A stretch of DNA of 64,000 nt, from contig NC_134297.1 in the NCBI RefSeq assembly GCF_949628215.1, positions 124,001-188,000 of the forward strand. Direction: 5' to 3'. Within the stretch, counting starts at the first letter, position 1. Every line of letters starts with the position of its first letter. The position numbers and the translations under genes were made by a program. Below are positions 52,201 through 62,460 of the stretch, in pieces. A model generated the notes under the pieces. The model did no database searches, was not told the origin of the DNA, and worked only from the letters and a program-made list of their open reading frames with translations. This DNA is from Phalacrocorax aristotelis. Taxonomy: Eukaryota; Chordata; Aves; Suliformes; Phalacrocoracidae.

Positions 52201-54400
52201 CCCCCACCTACCTCCGGGGGCACCGGCTCTGAACCTGCTGCAGGTGAATTTGACCACTCCCTGCAAAATGCCAGCTCACGTGGCCCCTCGTACGTAGCTA
52301 AGCCACATGCTCCGGTTATCCTCCTGCAGCTCTGCCAGGCTGCTCTTCCAGGGCGGCTCCTGGAAAGTGGCACAGAGAACAGGGTCCTTCCCATGGACCA
52401 GACCATCCCCGAACATTCTTCTGTCTTTTCTTCACATCGGTGCCTCACATGTTGCTCCCCCTCACTTTTCAAAAGCCACACCTGGCTGAAAAGCAAGCTG
52501 CTCGAGGTACTTCATCCACGTGCAAGGTCTAGCTAACCCAGGATTTCTTTTAACACACGCACACGCACACCCCTGCCCAGATACTTACGTGGTTCTAAGA
52601 TTATTAACGTAACTGCATCCAGTCTAGCACCCTTGTGCAAGTTTATTGTCGAAGTACCAAAGGTTACATGGGTAGGCGAGGCATCAACTGAGGGTTACTG
52701 TAGATGATCACAGGCTTAATGAGTGACTATGCCTCAGCTGATGCATACGCCACTGCGTAGAGAGTTTCACTCCAGGTAGAAAGGGGAAAGCAACTTTGTG
52801 GTGCGACAGGTCGAGCGATACGTGGTAAATTATTAAACTATAGTAGCTGGATTGTTTGTAACACATCTCAGGTCAAATACCAGGCTCCAGTTTCAGGAAG
52901 AGGAAAGGATTTTGATTGGGGTGCGCTCAGACCTTTTCGAGGGACGGGGCAACCGAGCAGGTCCCGCTCACACCTGAGGAATCTGACGGGGAGCACGTCG
53001 TCGGCTCGTCTAACGACTGAACTTTGTCACACAAGGGTGGAAAAAGCTACGCCACTGTAGCCTTTTGCATGTAGCGCAAGCCGAGCCGTACCGCCTTGAG
53101 CTCTGGGAAATGCCCAACAAGAGCTAAGCAAAACTCAATAGAGTACAAACTATCACACCTGCTTTCATCGAACAGGCAAAACTGAGCGTGCCAGACCCTT
53201 CTCTGCCTTTTGACAGTTATCTTTTCAAGAAAAGCTTGGTTTGGTGTCTGACTTATTTTTCAGCAGCCCGTCCCAAAAGGTGCAAATACGCAAAGGGTGA
53301 GGACGGTGACAGCAAACAGGGCAGGAACATTTGGCCCAAACCACAGCAGAGCGAGCCTGCACCTGGGAAAAGCGTCCTACCCCTTCCTTTCATCATGCAG
53401 AAAAAACCCAAACAACTCGAAGCCAAACCCAGAGATTCTCCCAACGTCACAACATCACGGCACAATCTTTTCCAGCAATTGCCAAAGGCAGCCTCTTTCT
53501 GCCCGTCTCCCTGCCACAGACTGGCAGCAAGTCCCTGACGTACTCCCCCGCTACGAGCATAACCTGCGCCCTCCCACAAAATGGTCAACATATGTAGTGA
53601 GTCTGAAATCTAATTGCCTGCTGGTACTAAGCCAAGGCTTGCATTTTGATGTGTAGCTACTCCGTTTCCACCCGTGCCACCTCCCTCCCCTGCCCCCCTA
53701 GCAGAGGAGTGACAGCGAGAGGCGAGTAGGATGAGGATGTACTAAAACTACCCTTCAATAGCACAAGCTGCATCGCTTCCTTCATAATACCCGGGGCAGG
53801 GAAGGCAGGGGCCGTGTGTGAAAGAGATGGTTGAAGAAACAAAAGCAATTCAGGAAGGCGCAGAATTCAGACTGCGTCTTCAAGCTGCTCAGAAAGTTTC
53901 CAAGAGATGTGCTGTGAACGCACGCCCAGCATCCGCTTAGCCCGGCTCCTTTCCCCTGGCTGTGGGAACCCCCCTCAGTATTTTGCCTGGGCTGAGCAAA
54001 AGCAGTTTCCAGTCTTAAAACACGCTACTCCTGGGCAAGCGGGGTGCGGGAGCTCCCCGGTACCTGCAAACGCATCCTGAGCACTCTGCGTGTCCCTCAG
54101 AGACCCCTCCTGCTTCCAGAGACGTTCGGGTTCTCAGATGGGGTAACTCCACTGCAGAGCGTAGGTAATGCTGTGATTTGATCAGAAGCAGAAAAAAAAA
54201 AAACATTAGCCTAATGAACACAGGAATGGCTCATTTATCAAGGCTCTAGCAGAGTAAATGGGCAGGAAACAGAGCCTAGGTGGTGCCACCTACCTTACTC
54301 TCAATCAGATCGCTTTCTCCACCAGTATGGACCATTTACTCACTGGAAGGGCATTTAATAGGTATTTAGAAGTGTGAAACAGAGACCAGTCTTTCGCCCA
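40251..54400. other. Non-coding stretch upstream of FOXR1, no gene recognised
   Basis: Mammals have UPK2 between BCL9L and FOXR1, but I find no uroplakin-like signal peptide, luminal domain or transmembrane segment in either strand here. A good plus-strand donor (CGAAAG|GTGAGT, exon end 49854) follows GC-rich sequence at 49.5-49.85 kb but has no coding support. The 52.5-52.9 kb portion is A/T-richer. Simple repeats include (AC)9 at 48593-48610 and an A-rich run at about 47075-47100. Confidence 0.6.
48593..48610. repeat. (AC)9 dinucleotide microsatellite
   Basis: Nine uninterrupted AC units lie in non-coding DNA. Likely polymorphic, but with no functional link visible. Confidence 0.9.
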
Positions 54401-54414
54401 CCTGTATGATAACC

Positions 54415-54440
54415 TTTTTTTAAAAAAAAAATAAAATTAA
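54415..54440. promoter_or_regulatory. T7/A10 rigid tract upstream of FOXR1
   Basis: A run of T followed by a run of A and then ATAAAATTAAATC lies 100-125 bases before the FOXR1 start codon. Poly(dA:dT) tracts disfavour nucleosomes, and the ATAAAA portion could act as a weak TATA-like element. The FOXR1 transcription start itself cannot be fixed from sequence. Confidence 0.3.
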
Positions 54441-54540
54441 ATCAACTCTGTCGGTACACAGAGCACTTAAAGCTCATGGGATTCTTCGTGCCGCCCTCGC
54501 AGATCCTGCTGCGCTCAGCACCCGGAGGTTACTTTGCCGT

Positions 54541-57186
54541 ATGAAGAAAATGTACTTGAATTTTCAAAACAAGTCATTTTGGGAAAGCCTGCATTTAAAA
54601 AACGGCCTTGAGGACTGGGATATGGCAGAGGAGCTCACACTCACCATCGCTGCTGAAGACTTTCTGCAAGGTGAGGGCCTGGGGGGGAACGATTGACCCA
54701 ACTTCCTTTTAAAAAGACTCCCACCTCCGAAACCCAGGTGAAAATTGCGAGGTCTGGTAAATGGTAAGTTCCGGTCTAGAACTTAACAAAAAGCATCGTG
54801 CGTAAATGTGTGTAAATGTGATCAGAACAAATTAGAAGTGTCTGCAACTGGGTACAAAGTAAGCACGGAGCTTACAGAAAATGAGGCTAACACAAAAAAT
54901 ACCCGCCCACCGCAGCGCCTCTGGGCTCCCCGTTGTCTGCCAGCTCCTGACGAGACCCCGCGCCACCGCACGCTGAGGCGGCAAGCCGACCCCCCGGCAC
55001 GCGGGCGCTCGCTGCCGGGGGCTCTGCCGGGGTCAGGGAGTTCGGGACTCCCCACGGAGGCTGGTGGCGTTTCGGGGAGCGGCCTGGGAAAGGGGCTTTT
55101 CTTTTGCCAGCCAGAACATCTGTGTCCAGACTGGGATTTTTCTAAGCTCGCTTATAAAAAAGTTGAAGCCCGTCTCTCAAGGACAAGGATGTAATTGCAT
55201 AGGTGTGCCTGCAGACATACTGCCCTCCAAACACAACCTTTGGGGTAGATAGACTTGGGACAGGAGGACTGAAGGGAGTAATTCACCCTCTTCTGGCTTT
55301 GTGGGGGGAAGAGAAAGCAAAGTTTCGGAGCTGAGCAGCGTCGTTCGGGCTGGCCACAGCGGTGCAAGAACATGCAGACATGCACGCTGTATGCAAAACA
55401 GGAAATAAAACACTATTTAGAGGGACGAGAAGGCAACTGGGGACCTTTGCCTCGGGATTTGCATTGCATTAGAGCTCCCCCAGGCTGCCTCTGGACAGCA
55501 GGGTCTAGAAACAGTCTGCAGGTTGGACCGGCGGGGTGACGTTTCTCCTTCTCTTTAGAACCCAGCGTTCAGCCACACCTGTGGATGTGGGTAAACCCCA
55601 GCCTGGTCTGCCCCATCCCCGGGAGACCTGGCGTAAACCCGGCCGGATCCGACAGCCCGATGGCCTCGGTCGCTGGTGCCGTGGAAACCTCCTCTCCGAA
55701 CACATCCTGGGACTACTCAGACCCGGGCTGCTCCAAGGAGGGTGTGCTGTCATCCTCCAGCAAGGCTGGAAAGGTACGAAAGAGGGAACAGCTTGGGCAG
55801 CCCCAGGCATCGGACGCGCCTGACGATGCCGCAGGAACAAAAGAGCGGTTGCCTGCCGCTTCAGCAGGGGTCAGTCGATGCACAGCGCCCGTCCGATGAG
55901 CCGGCTGAACGCACAACGCGCAGGGATGGGGGCTGACATTTGCAGCCTATAAACTTTCAGTCTGTGCTCAGCCAGGCCCACCCTCCCCCAGAACAGAGCG
56001 GCTTATCCCTGTCCCTTGTACCACCCAGGGCCAACGTATCCACCTCCTTTTTCTCCTTCCTCTCCACAGTTTACTGAGGATGAAGATGCTTTACGTGTGA
56101 ACATCCCAGTTCCTCAGGAGATGCTGGAAAATCCCGAACTCAGGGCAATGCTGATGCCTCGGAAATCCGCAGTCCTCAGACTTCAGAGCGTGACGCTCAG
56201 GTGCCCCAGGCAGACGAGCACCAAAATCGAGGGAGGCTGGCCCCGTCCTCCCCTTAATTACTGCATCCTCATCACCCTCGCCCTGTGCAACAGCACAAGT
56301 GGCAGTCTGACCGTACAGCAAATCTACCAGTTCACACGGTACCCGCTCTTCTCCCAGCCCCTAGGGCAGAACGAGGGAAAGAGGGACGACGGGGGGTACA
56401 GGAGTCTCTCATCTCCTACTGGGGAGCAGGGAAGCAGCAGCCAGGACTTGCGTTCTGGTCTTACCTCTGCCTGCGGCTCAAGACGCCGCTGAGAAAACTG
56501 CTTCTCCTCTTTGTCAGCACCCAAACCCAGGAGTTTCGGGAGCTGGTGTTTTAGTTTTGCCTTACCCTCTTTAGAAAAAACACAGCGCTCAACGGTGCCA
56601 GCCATCCTTACACCACAGGGCTCAGGGAGGGCCCTCTCCTCCTCCCCTTGTGTGGACACGACATATTCTGTTATTTGTCACAGCCTCTGATCACTTCAGC
56701 TCAGGACAAACCTCTTCTCTCCGCAGGCTGCACTTCCCATTTTTTCAAACGGCCCCAGAGAGCTGGAAAAACACGATCCGACACAACCTGTGCTTCAGCA
56801 GCTCCTTTGAGAAAACGACCGGCTGCATGTGCGGTGAGGGAAACCGCAAGTCCTGCCTGTGGAAGCTGACTCCAGAAGGGCACAGGAGGTTTCAGGAGGA
56901 AGCGCAGGCTCTGCCCAAAGAGGCTCTCGACCTGGTGTGCCAAAGCATGAGCGAACCGCGTACGTTTCAGAGGGCAGGAGCCCCACAAAATGCAGAGCGA
57001 GCCAGCCTGTACAAGATTCCCATGGTGGGAGGGACAGAGGTGGGCGCCCAAGCCAGTATACAGCCACCAGCACTGCCAGGCGTGAGGTCTAGGAGACGAT
57101 ACCAGACGCTCAAGAGATCCCCCCACAAGCGGGGCTCGGTCACCAGGGTGGCCAAGAGCCCTTCTTTCGTGAAACCAACGTGGTGA
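54541..57186 (+). CDS. FOXR1: Forkhead box R1 transcription factor (four coding exons)
   Basis: Coding exons are 54541-54670, 55559-55869, 56070-56338 and 56727-57186. All introns are GT-AG, and the phases close to 389 codons. Exon 1 carries FWESLH and LEDWDM (residues 13-28), matching the FOXR family N-terminus. Exon 2 carries the family signature LWMWVNP (51-57) and a serine-rich, basic SSSK...RKRE segment. Exon 3 has an acidic TEDEDA block. The forkhead DNA-binding domain spans about 204-292, with RPPLNY in helix 1 and the recognition helix WKNTIRHNLCF at 250-260; the key N-x-I-R-H-N residues are present. Known FOXR1 genes are expressed mainly in germ cells and early embryos and act in the nucleus. 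The protein has a basic C-terminal tail (about 315-389) beyond the mammalian end and lacks a linker mammals have before LWMWVNP. The start at 54541 is the first in-frame ATG; a second lies at 54550. Exon 2 could instead end at 55773 (also in phase), giving 357 residues. Confidence 0.9.
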
Positions 57187-57190
57187 GAGA

Positions 57191-57196
57191 AATAAA
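57191..57196 (+). terminator. FOXR1: Polyadenylation signal of FOXR1
   Basis: AATAAA lies only four bases after the stop codon TGA (57184-57186). If used, cleavage near 57210-57220 would give a 3'UTR of about 30 bases, which is exceptionally short. I saw no other canonical hexamer in the next few hundred bases. Confidence 0.65.
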
Positions 57197-57219
57197 GCGG
57201 GCTACATTAAAACAGAGCC

Positions 57220-58860
57220 TTCATCCCAGGGTCGCGCTGCTCAGCAATACAATACTATCAGTTTCACGGGCATAAGGACTGGGGCTGTAGAATCGGGGCC
57301 TAAGCAGTTGCGAAGGTCCGAGTAACTACTGCAACTTTCTCTGTGTCTTTTGCAGATCTCGTGAGGTCTCTCTTTGGTCTATGATTCCTTCTGGCTCCCT
57401 GCTTCTGAAACACGTACCGTGTGTTTTCAAACCCAGCCTGTTTTCTCAGGTGCTGCCGTAGGTAGCTTCCCAAGAACCGTGCATGGAAATTACGAGCACT
57501 GTGACATAAGGAGTCAGATTTAGAAGGGGATGGGGAGAAAGATGATCAATCCCATTTCCTTCAGCAAGGCAAGTTTTTGCTCCAGCTGCACACATCTCAG
57601 GTTGCAGAGGCATTTTGACATGTGGCTGCACGCAAGCTGTTGCCTCTTGCAACGTTCTTGCGGTGCAGAGGACGAAGCTGTGGGAGAACGCTGATCTGTT
57701 CCCTGGCAAAGGGTCTCGGCCCACAGGTCAGAGGCTGAGCAGAGAAAGCGTTAGCTGGCTGAGTGAGGGCAGCCCCTACCCTACAGACATTATTCCAAGC
57801 TGTTGCACTCGCCTGCCCAGCTGTCAAACCAGCAGGCGAATATCCGCATAACTGCTGGGCAGTTTGCTTTGCAAGGGGCTTGGAATTTCTGCAACGCTTG
57901 CTTGGCAGAAATTGGCGAGCACCACAGAGCGTGAGGAGGGAGAGAGTTATCTCGGAGAGGCAAGGATGCGACAAAGAAAAAAATCCCCAAACCAATGACA
58001 GCTTGCCGTTGCGTTGTTGACTTACCTGCTTCGCCAGCAAGAGGCAGGAAAAATCACGTCCCGGGGCCAGAATTCAGGCAGGTAGCGGGTGCCTAGTGTT
58101 CAGGAAGGGTAGGTTTTTCATACCTTCTTCCCGGCTGCTGCAGCAGTTGCTCAAGCAGAAGCATGGCCGGTCTGGTTATGTCCATTATCAGTCCCACGTG
58201 CAGCAAGAGCCAGGGCGCCCTGTCGAGAGGGGACAAACAGCACACAGGCACAATGCAAGTTCTGGAGTTCGCTCCTGGCTTGTGTCCGAGACCTGACCCT
58301 GGGAGAGGACGGCAGGGGCCGGCCCGCCCGAAGCTGCTAGCCAGGGCAGGCTGGGCGCACCCTGGGTACCAGCTCCTTCCACCCACGAGAGCGCAAAAGG
58401 GGAGACACGTTCAAAGCGGTTTGACGGCGCCTCAGTGCCCACGCTAGGACGGCAGCGTCCCTGACCGGCGCAGGGTGGGTCTGCACAGCTGGGTGCTAAT
58501 GTCACCCGAGGGACGGCCGAAGTCGGAGAGGGACAAGTGGCTGTCAGTCCCACGCATGGCACTGCAGGCGGGCCGTCTGCCTGTCTGAGCAGGACCTGAT
58601 TTAAGATGAATGGTTGTCACAGGCCTGGCTGGCGCTGGATGGCAGCACTGGGATAACCTCGGTGCTGCAGTTCAGGTGCTCTCCTTCCGTCGTGCCGGAC
58701 GAGACCGTGAGTGTCCCTGCTCTTACTAAACGTAAAAAAAAAAAACCCAAAACCAACAAATGAAGGTTTTGGTAGGGCTGTGCAGGGGCGGGAAAACAAA
58801 GGCATCGGACCAACGCTACCAGAGAGACTGTGTCAAAAGGCAGCGAGGCGGGAGGCCGGC
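57220..58860. other. FOXR1-CENATAC intergenic region
   Basis: No coding exon is supported. The stretch contains an A-run at 58734-58745 and merges on the right into a CR1 3' end. Open frames on both strands are short and unrelated to known proteins. Confidence 0.6.
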
Positions 58861-58869
58861 GCCTTTCGG

Positions 58870-59094
58870 GGGTGTACGGCAGGTAAGGCTCTTCGCCCAG
58901 GGGGTGGTGGGGCCCTGGAACAGGCTCCCCAGGGAGGCATCACGGCGCCCAGCCTGGCCATCTTCCAGAAGCACTTGGGTGAGGCCCTCAGAGACACGGT
59001 GTGAACGTGTGGATGTCCCGTGCGGGGACGGGAGCGAGACCCGACGACCCTTGCGGGTCCCTTCCAGCCCAGGGCATCATTCTGATTCTATGAC
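58870..59094 (+). mobile_element. CR1 LINE 3'-end fragment
   Basis: The sequence reads through typical CR1 3'UTR words: CCTGGAACAGGCTCCCCAGG near 58914, a CATCTTCCAGAAGC-like block, and CTTGCGGGTCCCTTCCAGCC near 59049. It ends in the family's terminal octamer motif (ATTCTGATTCTATGAC, ending about 59094). It is a 5'-truncated plus-strand copy of roughly 225 bases, with the left boundary uncertain. It ends only about 420 bases before the CENATAC start codon, at the edge of its CpG-island promoter. Confidence 0.85.
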
Positions 59095-59099
59095 ACGGC

Positions 59100-59513
59100 T
59101 CCGGAGAGCGCTGTTAAGGACAGAGGAAAAAGGTCCAAACCCAACGACGGTTTCGGGCGGGCCGGGGGCGGGCAGTGCTTGCCACACGCGCAGCGCCGCC
59201 CGGCAGGCGGTGGCGGGGCGCCGACGGGAACGCCAGCTTGCTGTACAGCAAAGGCGTAGGGTTTCCTGCCGCCCCCGAGCCCCATCATCCCGCGGCGGCC
59301 TCGGCCGCCCCCGGCGCTGGGACGGCGCCCCAAGGCATCCCGCGGCCACCGCGGAGCGCAGCGCTCGGAGCGGGGCGCCGGGCAGCGCCGGCTGCCCCCG
59401 CCACGGCGGCGGGGCGGACGGTGCCGTCCCGCCGCGCCTGCGCCCTGCGACGTCATCCCTTGGCGCCCGCGCCGTCATCCCTTCGCGCCTGCGCCGTGCG
59501 GCGTCGCCCCGCC
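59100..59513 (+). promoter_or_regulatory. CENATAC: CpG-island promoter and 5'UTR of CENATAC
   Basis: CG-dense sequence without a TATA box lies directly upstream of the CENATAC ATG and continues through the first three exons. Just before the start codon, the word CGTCATCCCTT occurs at 59451 and again at 59473, each within GCGCCTGCGCC/GCGCCCGCGCC repeats. CGACGTCAT resembles an ATF/CREB half-site, and GCGCCTGCGC resembles an NRF-1 palindrome, a common pair in housekeeping promoters. The start codon sits in a strong Kozak context (CCCCGCCATGG). Confidence 0.75.
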
Positions 59514-62460
59514 ATGGCGGTGCACTACTGCGGCCTGTGCCGCCGCACCTCCTTCTCGGGCCGCCGGCACCTGTACGGCGCCGCGCACCGGCGGCGCCTG
59601 CGGGAGGCGCTGGACCGGCTGCAGGAGGAGGTGGCGGCGGCACGGGCGGCGGCGGCGGCGGCAGCGGGGGACGGCGGCGGGACCCTGCGGCGCTACGACC
59701 CGGCCGAGCACGACCGGCGCGTCTGGTGCCTGTGCTGCGGGCGCGGCGTGCGGCGGGACGGGCGGCGCGGCGGGATGGCGCTGCCGCTGGCCGGCCTCCT
59801 TCAGCACCTAGCCGGGTGGGTCGGCGGCGCCGGGGCTCCGGGGCGACGGCGGGAGCGGCGGGGCTGACGGGTGTCCCGCAGGCCCGAGCACCGCCGCGAG
59901 ACGGCGCGGTTCTGGCGGGAGAACCGGGCGGAGGCGGCGCTACGGGAGCGGTTCGTGGTGCCGGCCGAGGAGTACGAGCGCTTCGCCCGGGCGATGGAGC
60001 GGGAGCTGGACGCGCACCGGCAGCGGGAGGAGGAGCGCATCCGCCAGGTACCCCGCGCCGGTCCCGGTCCCAGCTCCGCGCCAGCCCCGGCCCCGGCCTC
60101 ACCGCCTCTTCCCCCCGCAGATGGCGGCCGGCATCCGTGAAGCCGAGCGCAGGCAGCGGGAGACTGTGCGGGCCGCGCTGCAGGTCGGTGAGCCGTATCC
60201 TGCCCTGGCTGCGCCCCGGCAGGGAGCGGGGACGGGCGCCCCCACCGGCACAGGGCGCCCTCGGGAGGGGCTGGGGAGGGGAGGGGGGGAGCGGGGGGGC
60301 TCGGCTCCATACCAGAAATATCGTCCCTTTTTCCTGAATCGCACCCAGCTTCAAACAGAGCCAGAGCTTCACGAGGGACCTGCTGTCTGCGGCGCCCCTC
60401 CAGCACACAGAAGGTGAGAGCCATTTTCCTTAGATTACCGCTAGCCCGCGTCCCGCTCAAAGCGCCAGACCTTGCCGCAGCAGCAGCCGCCACCACGCTC
60501 GCTTGCTGCTGCCGCAGCTGACACTGTCAGCGCCAGGATCTTGCATCCGTTCAGATCCTTCAGAAACCTTTATGGTATAGCCTATAGTAAGCGCTGTAGC
60601 TGCAGAAAGCTTGCTTTCCCCTCCGTGCACTCATAGGTAAGCGCTAACAGCCATAAAGAGTGAGCACAGCTGTGACAGAGAAGCACTTAATGTTATCACG
60701 CCCTGAGAACATTTCTCCTTTTCCTTCTGACTGCAAAGCTCTGCAAACATGTACAAATTCTCCAGAAACCTCTGGACAGTTGTTGCCTGCCTGACTTTGA
60801 CAGTCGCTCGCCTCTCAGACTTGGCTCCCATATTCCAGGGACTCCTCTGAGGATGCAGAGCAGCCTGGCCCGAGCGGAATGCAGGCAGGGCCTGACTTAA
60901 ACTGGATGGAATCAGGCCAGGCTTTGACCTTCATTGGCCACCAGGTAGGGGCGAATCGCTAACACGCGTGACTTAAAGAACTGCAAGTTACACACAGCGC
61001 GGGTTACAAAGCAGAACAAGGCTGTCACTGAGACAGGCAGCGTGGCTGATTCAGGTGACCGGCTAGCTGAGAGTTTCAGTCACCCTGCGCTAATGCGCGT
61101 TTCTCTAAGCAAACCTGCTTTAACCCACACAAATCCCCAACACTCCCTCAAGTAGAGCAGAGCCTCCCTCTGCGTCTAACAGAGCTTGCTTCTCGGCAGG
61201 AACGCGCGCGACACTTCTCTTTGCAGACATTCTTAAAAGCATCAACTTCTCACACACGTTCTGCGTTTCTGTTAACAGGAAACAGAAGGGAAAGGAAATG
61301 TTCACACAGGTAATCGCACCTGCTTCAAGGCTCAAGCAGTCGCTACCCCACTGAAAACCCCTGGCTCACAAATGTAACGGGGGTGACTTAAAGCAATTTT
61401 GAAGCAGTCACAGCATAACCAGGAGGTGCTCGCTCTGTTGCTCATCTCTGACATGCTGGAGGAGAAGAAAACACGTATTACAAAAACTGTTAGTGCTGCT
61501 GCCGTGCGGAATGCACGGCTTGGGGTGTGATCTGGCACCGCTTTAACAGAGGCAAGCCCGCTTCCTTCTCTTACAAAGCCTGAAGTTTACTTGGCAGGGC
61601 AAGCTGCAGGGGAGGGGGCAGAGGGGGGTGCTTTTCCCTATCTCAAGCTTAGGATCGCTTCAGCAGCTCAATACGTTTTCCCTGTGACTTCTAGGAGCAA
61701 AACCTCCGTGGCTGACAGAGGAGGAGGAAGAGGATACAAGCAAACAACAGATTGGACCTTCGTATGAGGAGTTTCTCAGACAAAGTGAGCGGGTTGTATG
61801 CATTTCAGTCAACCTTACTGCTGTTTGAAAAGCTTTCGCTTAACAAAATACCTTTTTAGAGGAGAAGCAGAAGCTGAAAAAGCTGCCAGCGGGGCGCGTT
61901 GGTGCCAACTTTGACCATACCTCTCAGACGGGCGACGGCTGGCTCCCTTCCTTTGGGCGGGTTTGGAATCACGGCAGGAGGTGGCAGTCCAGGTGAGCTG
62001 CAGGGCAGGGCAGGCTGATGCCGAGTGGAGGGCGCAGCTTCCTTCCACGTGAGCCGCTCATGGAGTGGGCTTTGCAGTAGCAGCGAGCGTACGCAGGCAT
62101 CTTACTGCACAAATGCGTGACTTGCGAGATGAAGCAGCGTCGCGGTGGCAGGGGCTGCACGTGTGGAGGCATCTGCCTCACTGAGCTTGGCTCAGCTTTC
62201 AGACCCATGGGCTTGTCCCACTGGTGCCTTGCAACATGCTAGAAACGCGCGTCGGCCAGCTGGAGGCTGCTACAGCTCACTGCGATAGCCGAGTAACGGA
62301 GGAGGCTTCCTCTCTACAACAGTCTGCGTCACGCTAGCCTACTCATTAGGTGGGGCAGCGGTCATTACCTCTTTCTAAAGGCTGTTGTGTTCTGACATCT
62401 ACGCTCTCTTTCAGGCATCAGTTTAGAACTGAATCAGGGGAAAAGAAGAAAAAAAGGTGA
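59514..62460 (+). CDS. CENATAC: CENATAC (CCDC84), minor-spliceosome zinc-finger protein, nine coding exons
   Basis: Exons are 59514-59815, 59882-60047, 60121-60183, 60349-60413, 60839-60944, 61279-61309, 61695-61784, 61860-61992 and 62415-62460. They sum to 1002 bases and 333 residues, close to the human length of 332. CENATAC binds the U11/U12 di-snRNP and promotes splicing of AT-AC minor introns in the nucleus. Two C2H2 zinc fingers are intact: C6/C9/H19/H25, and C72/C75/H98/H104, the second spanning the exon 1/2 junction. A coiled, charged region (about 120-175) follows. Conserved C-terminal motifs are [16 protein letters not shown] in exon 5, [10 protein letters not shown] and GPSYEEFL in exons 6-7, and VGANFDH...[22 protein letters not shown] in exons 8-9. 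An alanine run (41-51) is GC-driven. Introns 1, 2 and 7 are only 66, 73 and 75 bases. The exon 3/4 junction has an in-phase alternative (60187/60359). Exon boundaries elsewhere are unambiguous by phase and homology. Confidence 0.96.
60263..60299 (+). other. G-run cluster in CENATAC intron 3
   Basis: Runs of 3-7 G are packed into 37 bases about 50 bases before the exon 4 acceptor. Intronic G-runs are known splicing enhancers, and this pattern can form a quadruplex in RNA. It coincides with the only ambiguous junction of the gene. Confidence 0.65.

Noticed and set aside
55111-55190. Possible extra FOXR1 exon in intron 1, after the tract CTTTTCTTTTGCCAG, encoding KLAYKKVEARL.
   Set aside because: It loosely resembles the missing mammalian linker, but no adequate donor returns phase 1 to exon 2. 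Direct joining of exon 1 to exon 2 already keeps the frame.
60195-60348. Possible U12-type intron in CENATAC intron 3: GTATCCT at 60195 and TTCCTGAAT about 10 bases before the acceptor at 60349.
   Set aside because: Attractive because CENATAC serves the minor spliceosome, but using this donor leaves phase 2 and puts exons 4-5 out of the homologous frame. Ordinary GT-AG pairs keep the frame.
58760-60408. Open frames of 525 (plus) and 443 (minus) codons spanning the CENATAC promoter and first exons.
   Set aside because: They run through a CR1 fragment, a CpG island and CENATAC coding sequence in wrong frames; low-complexity shadows.
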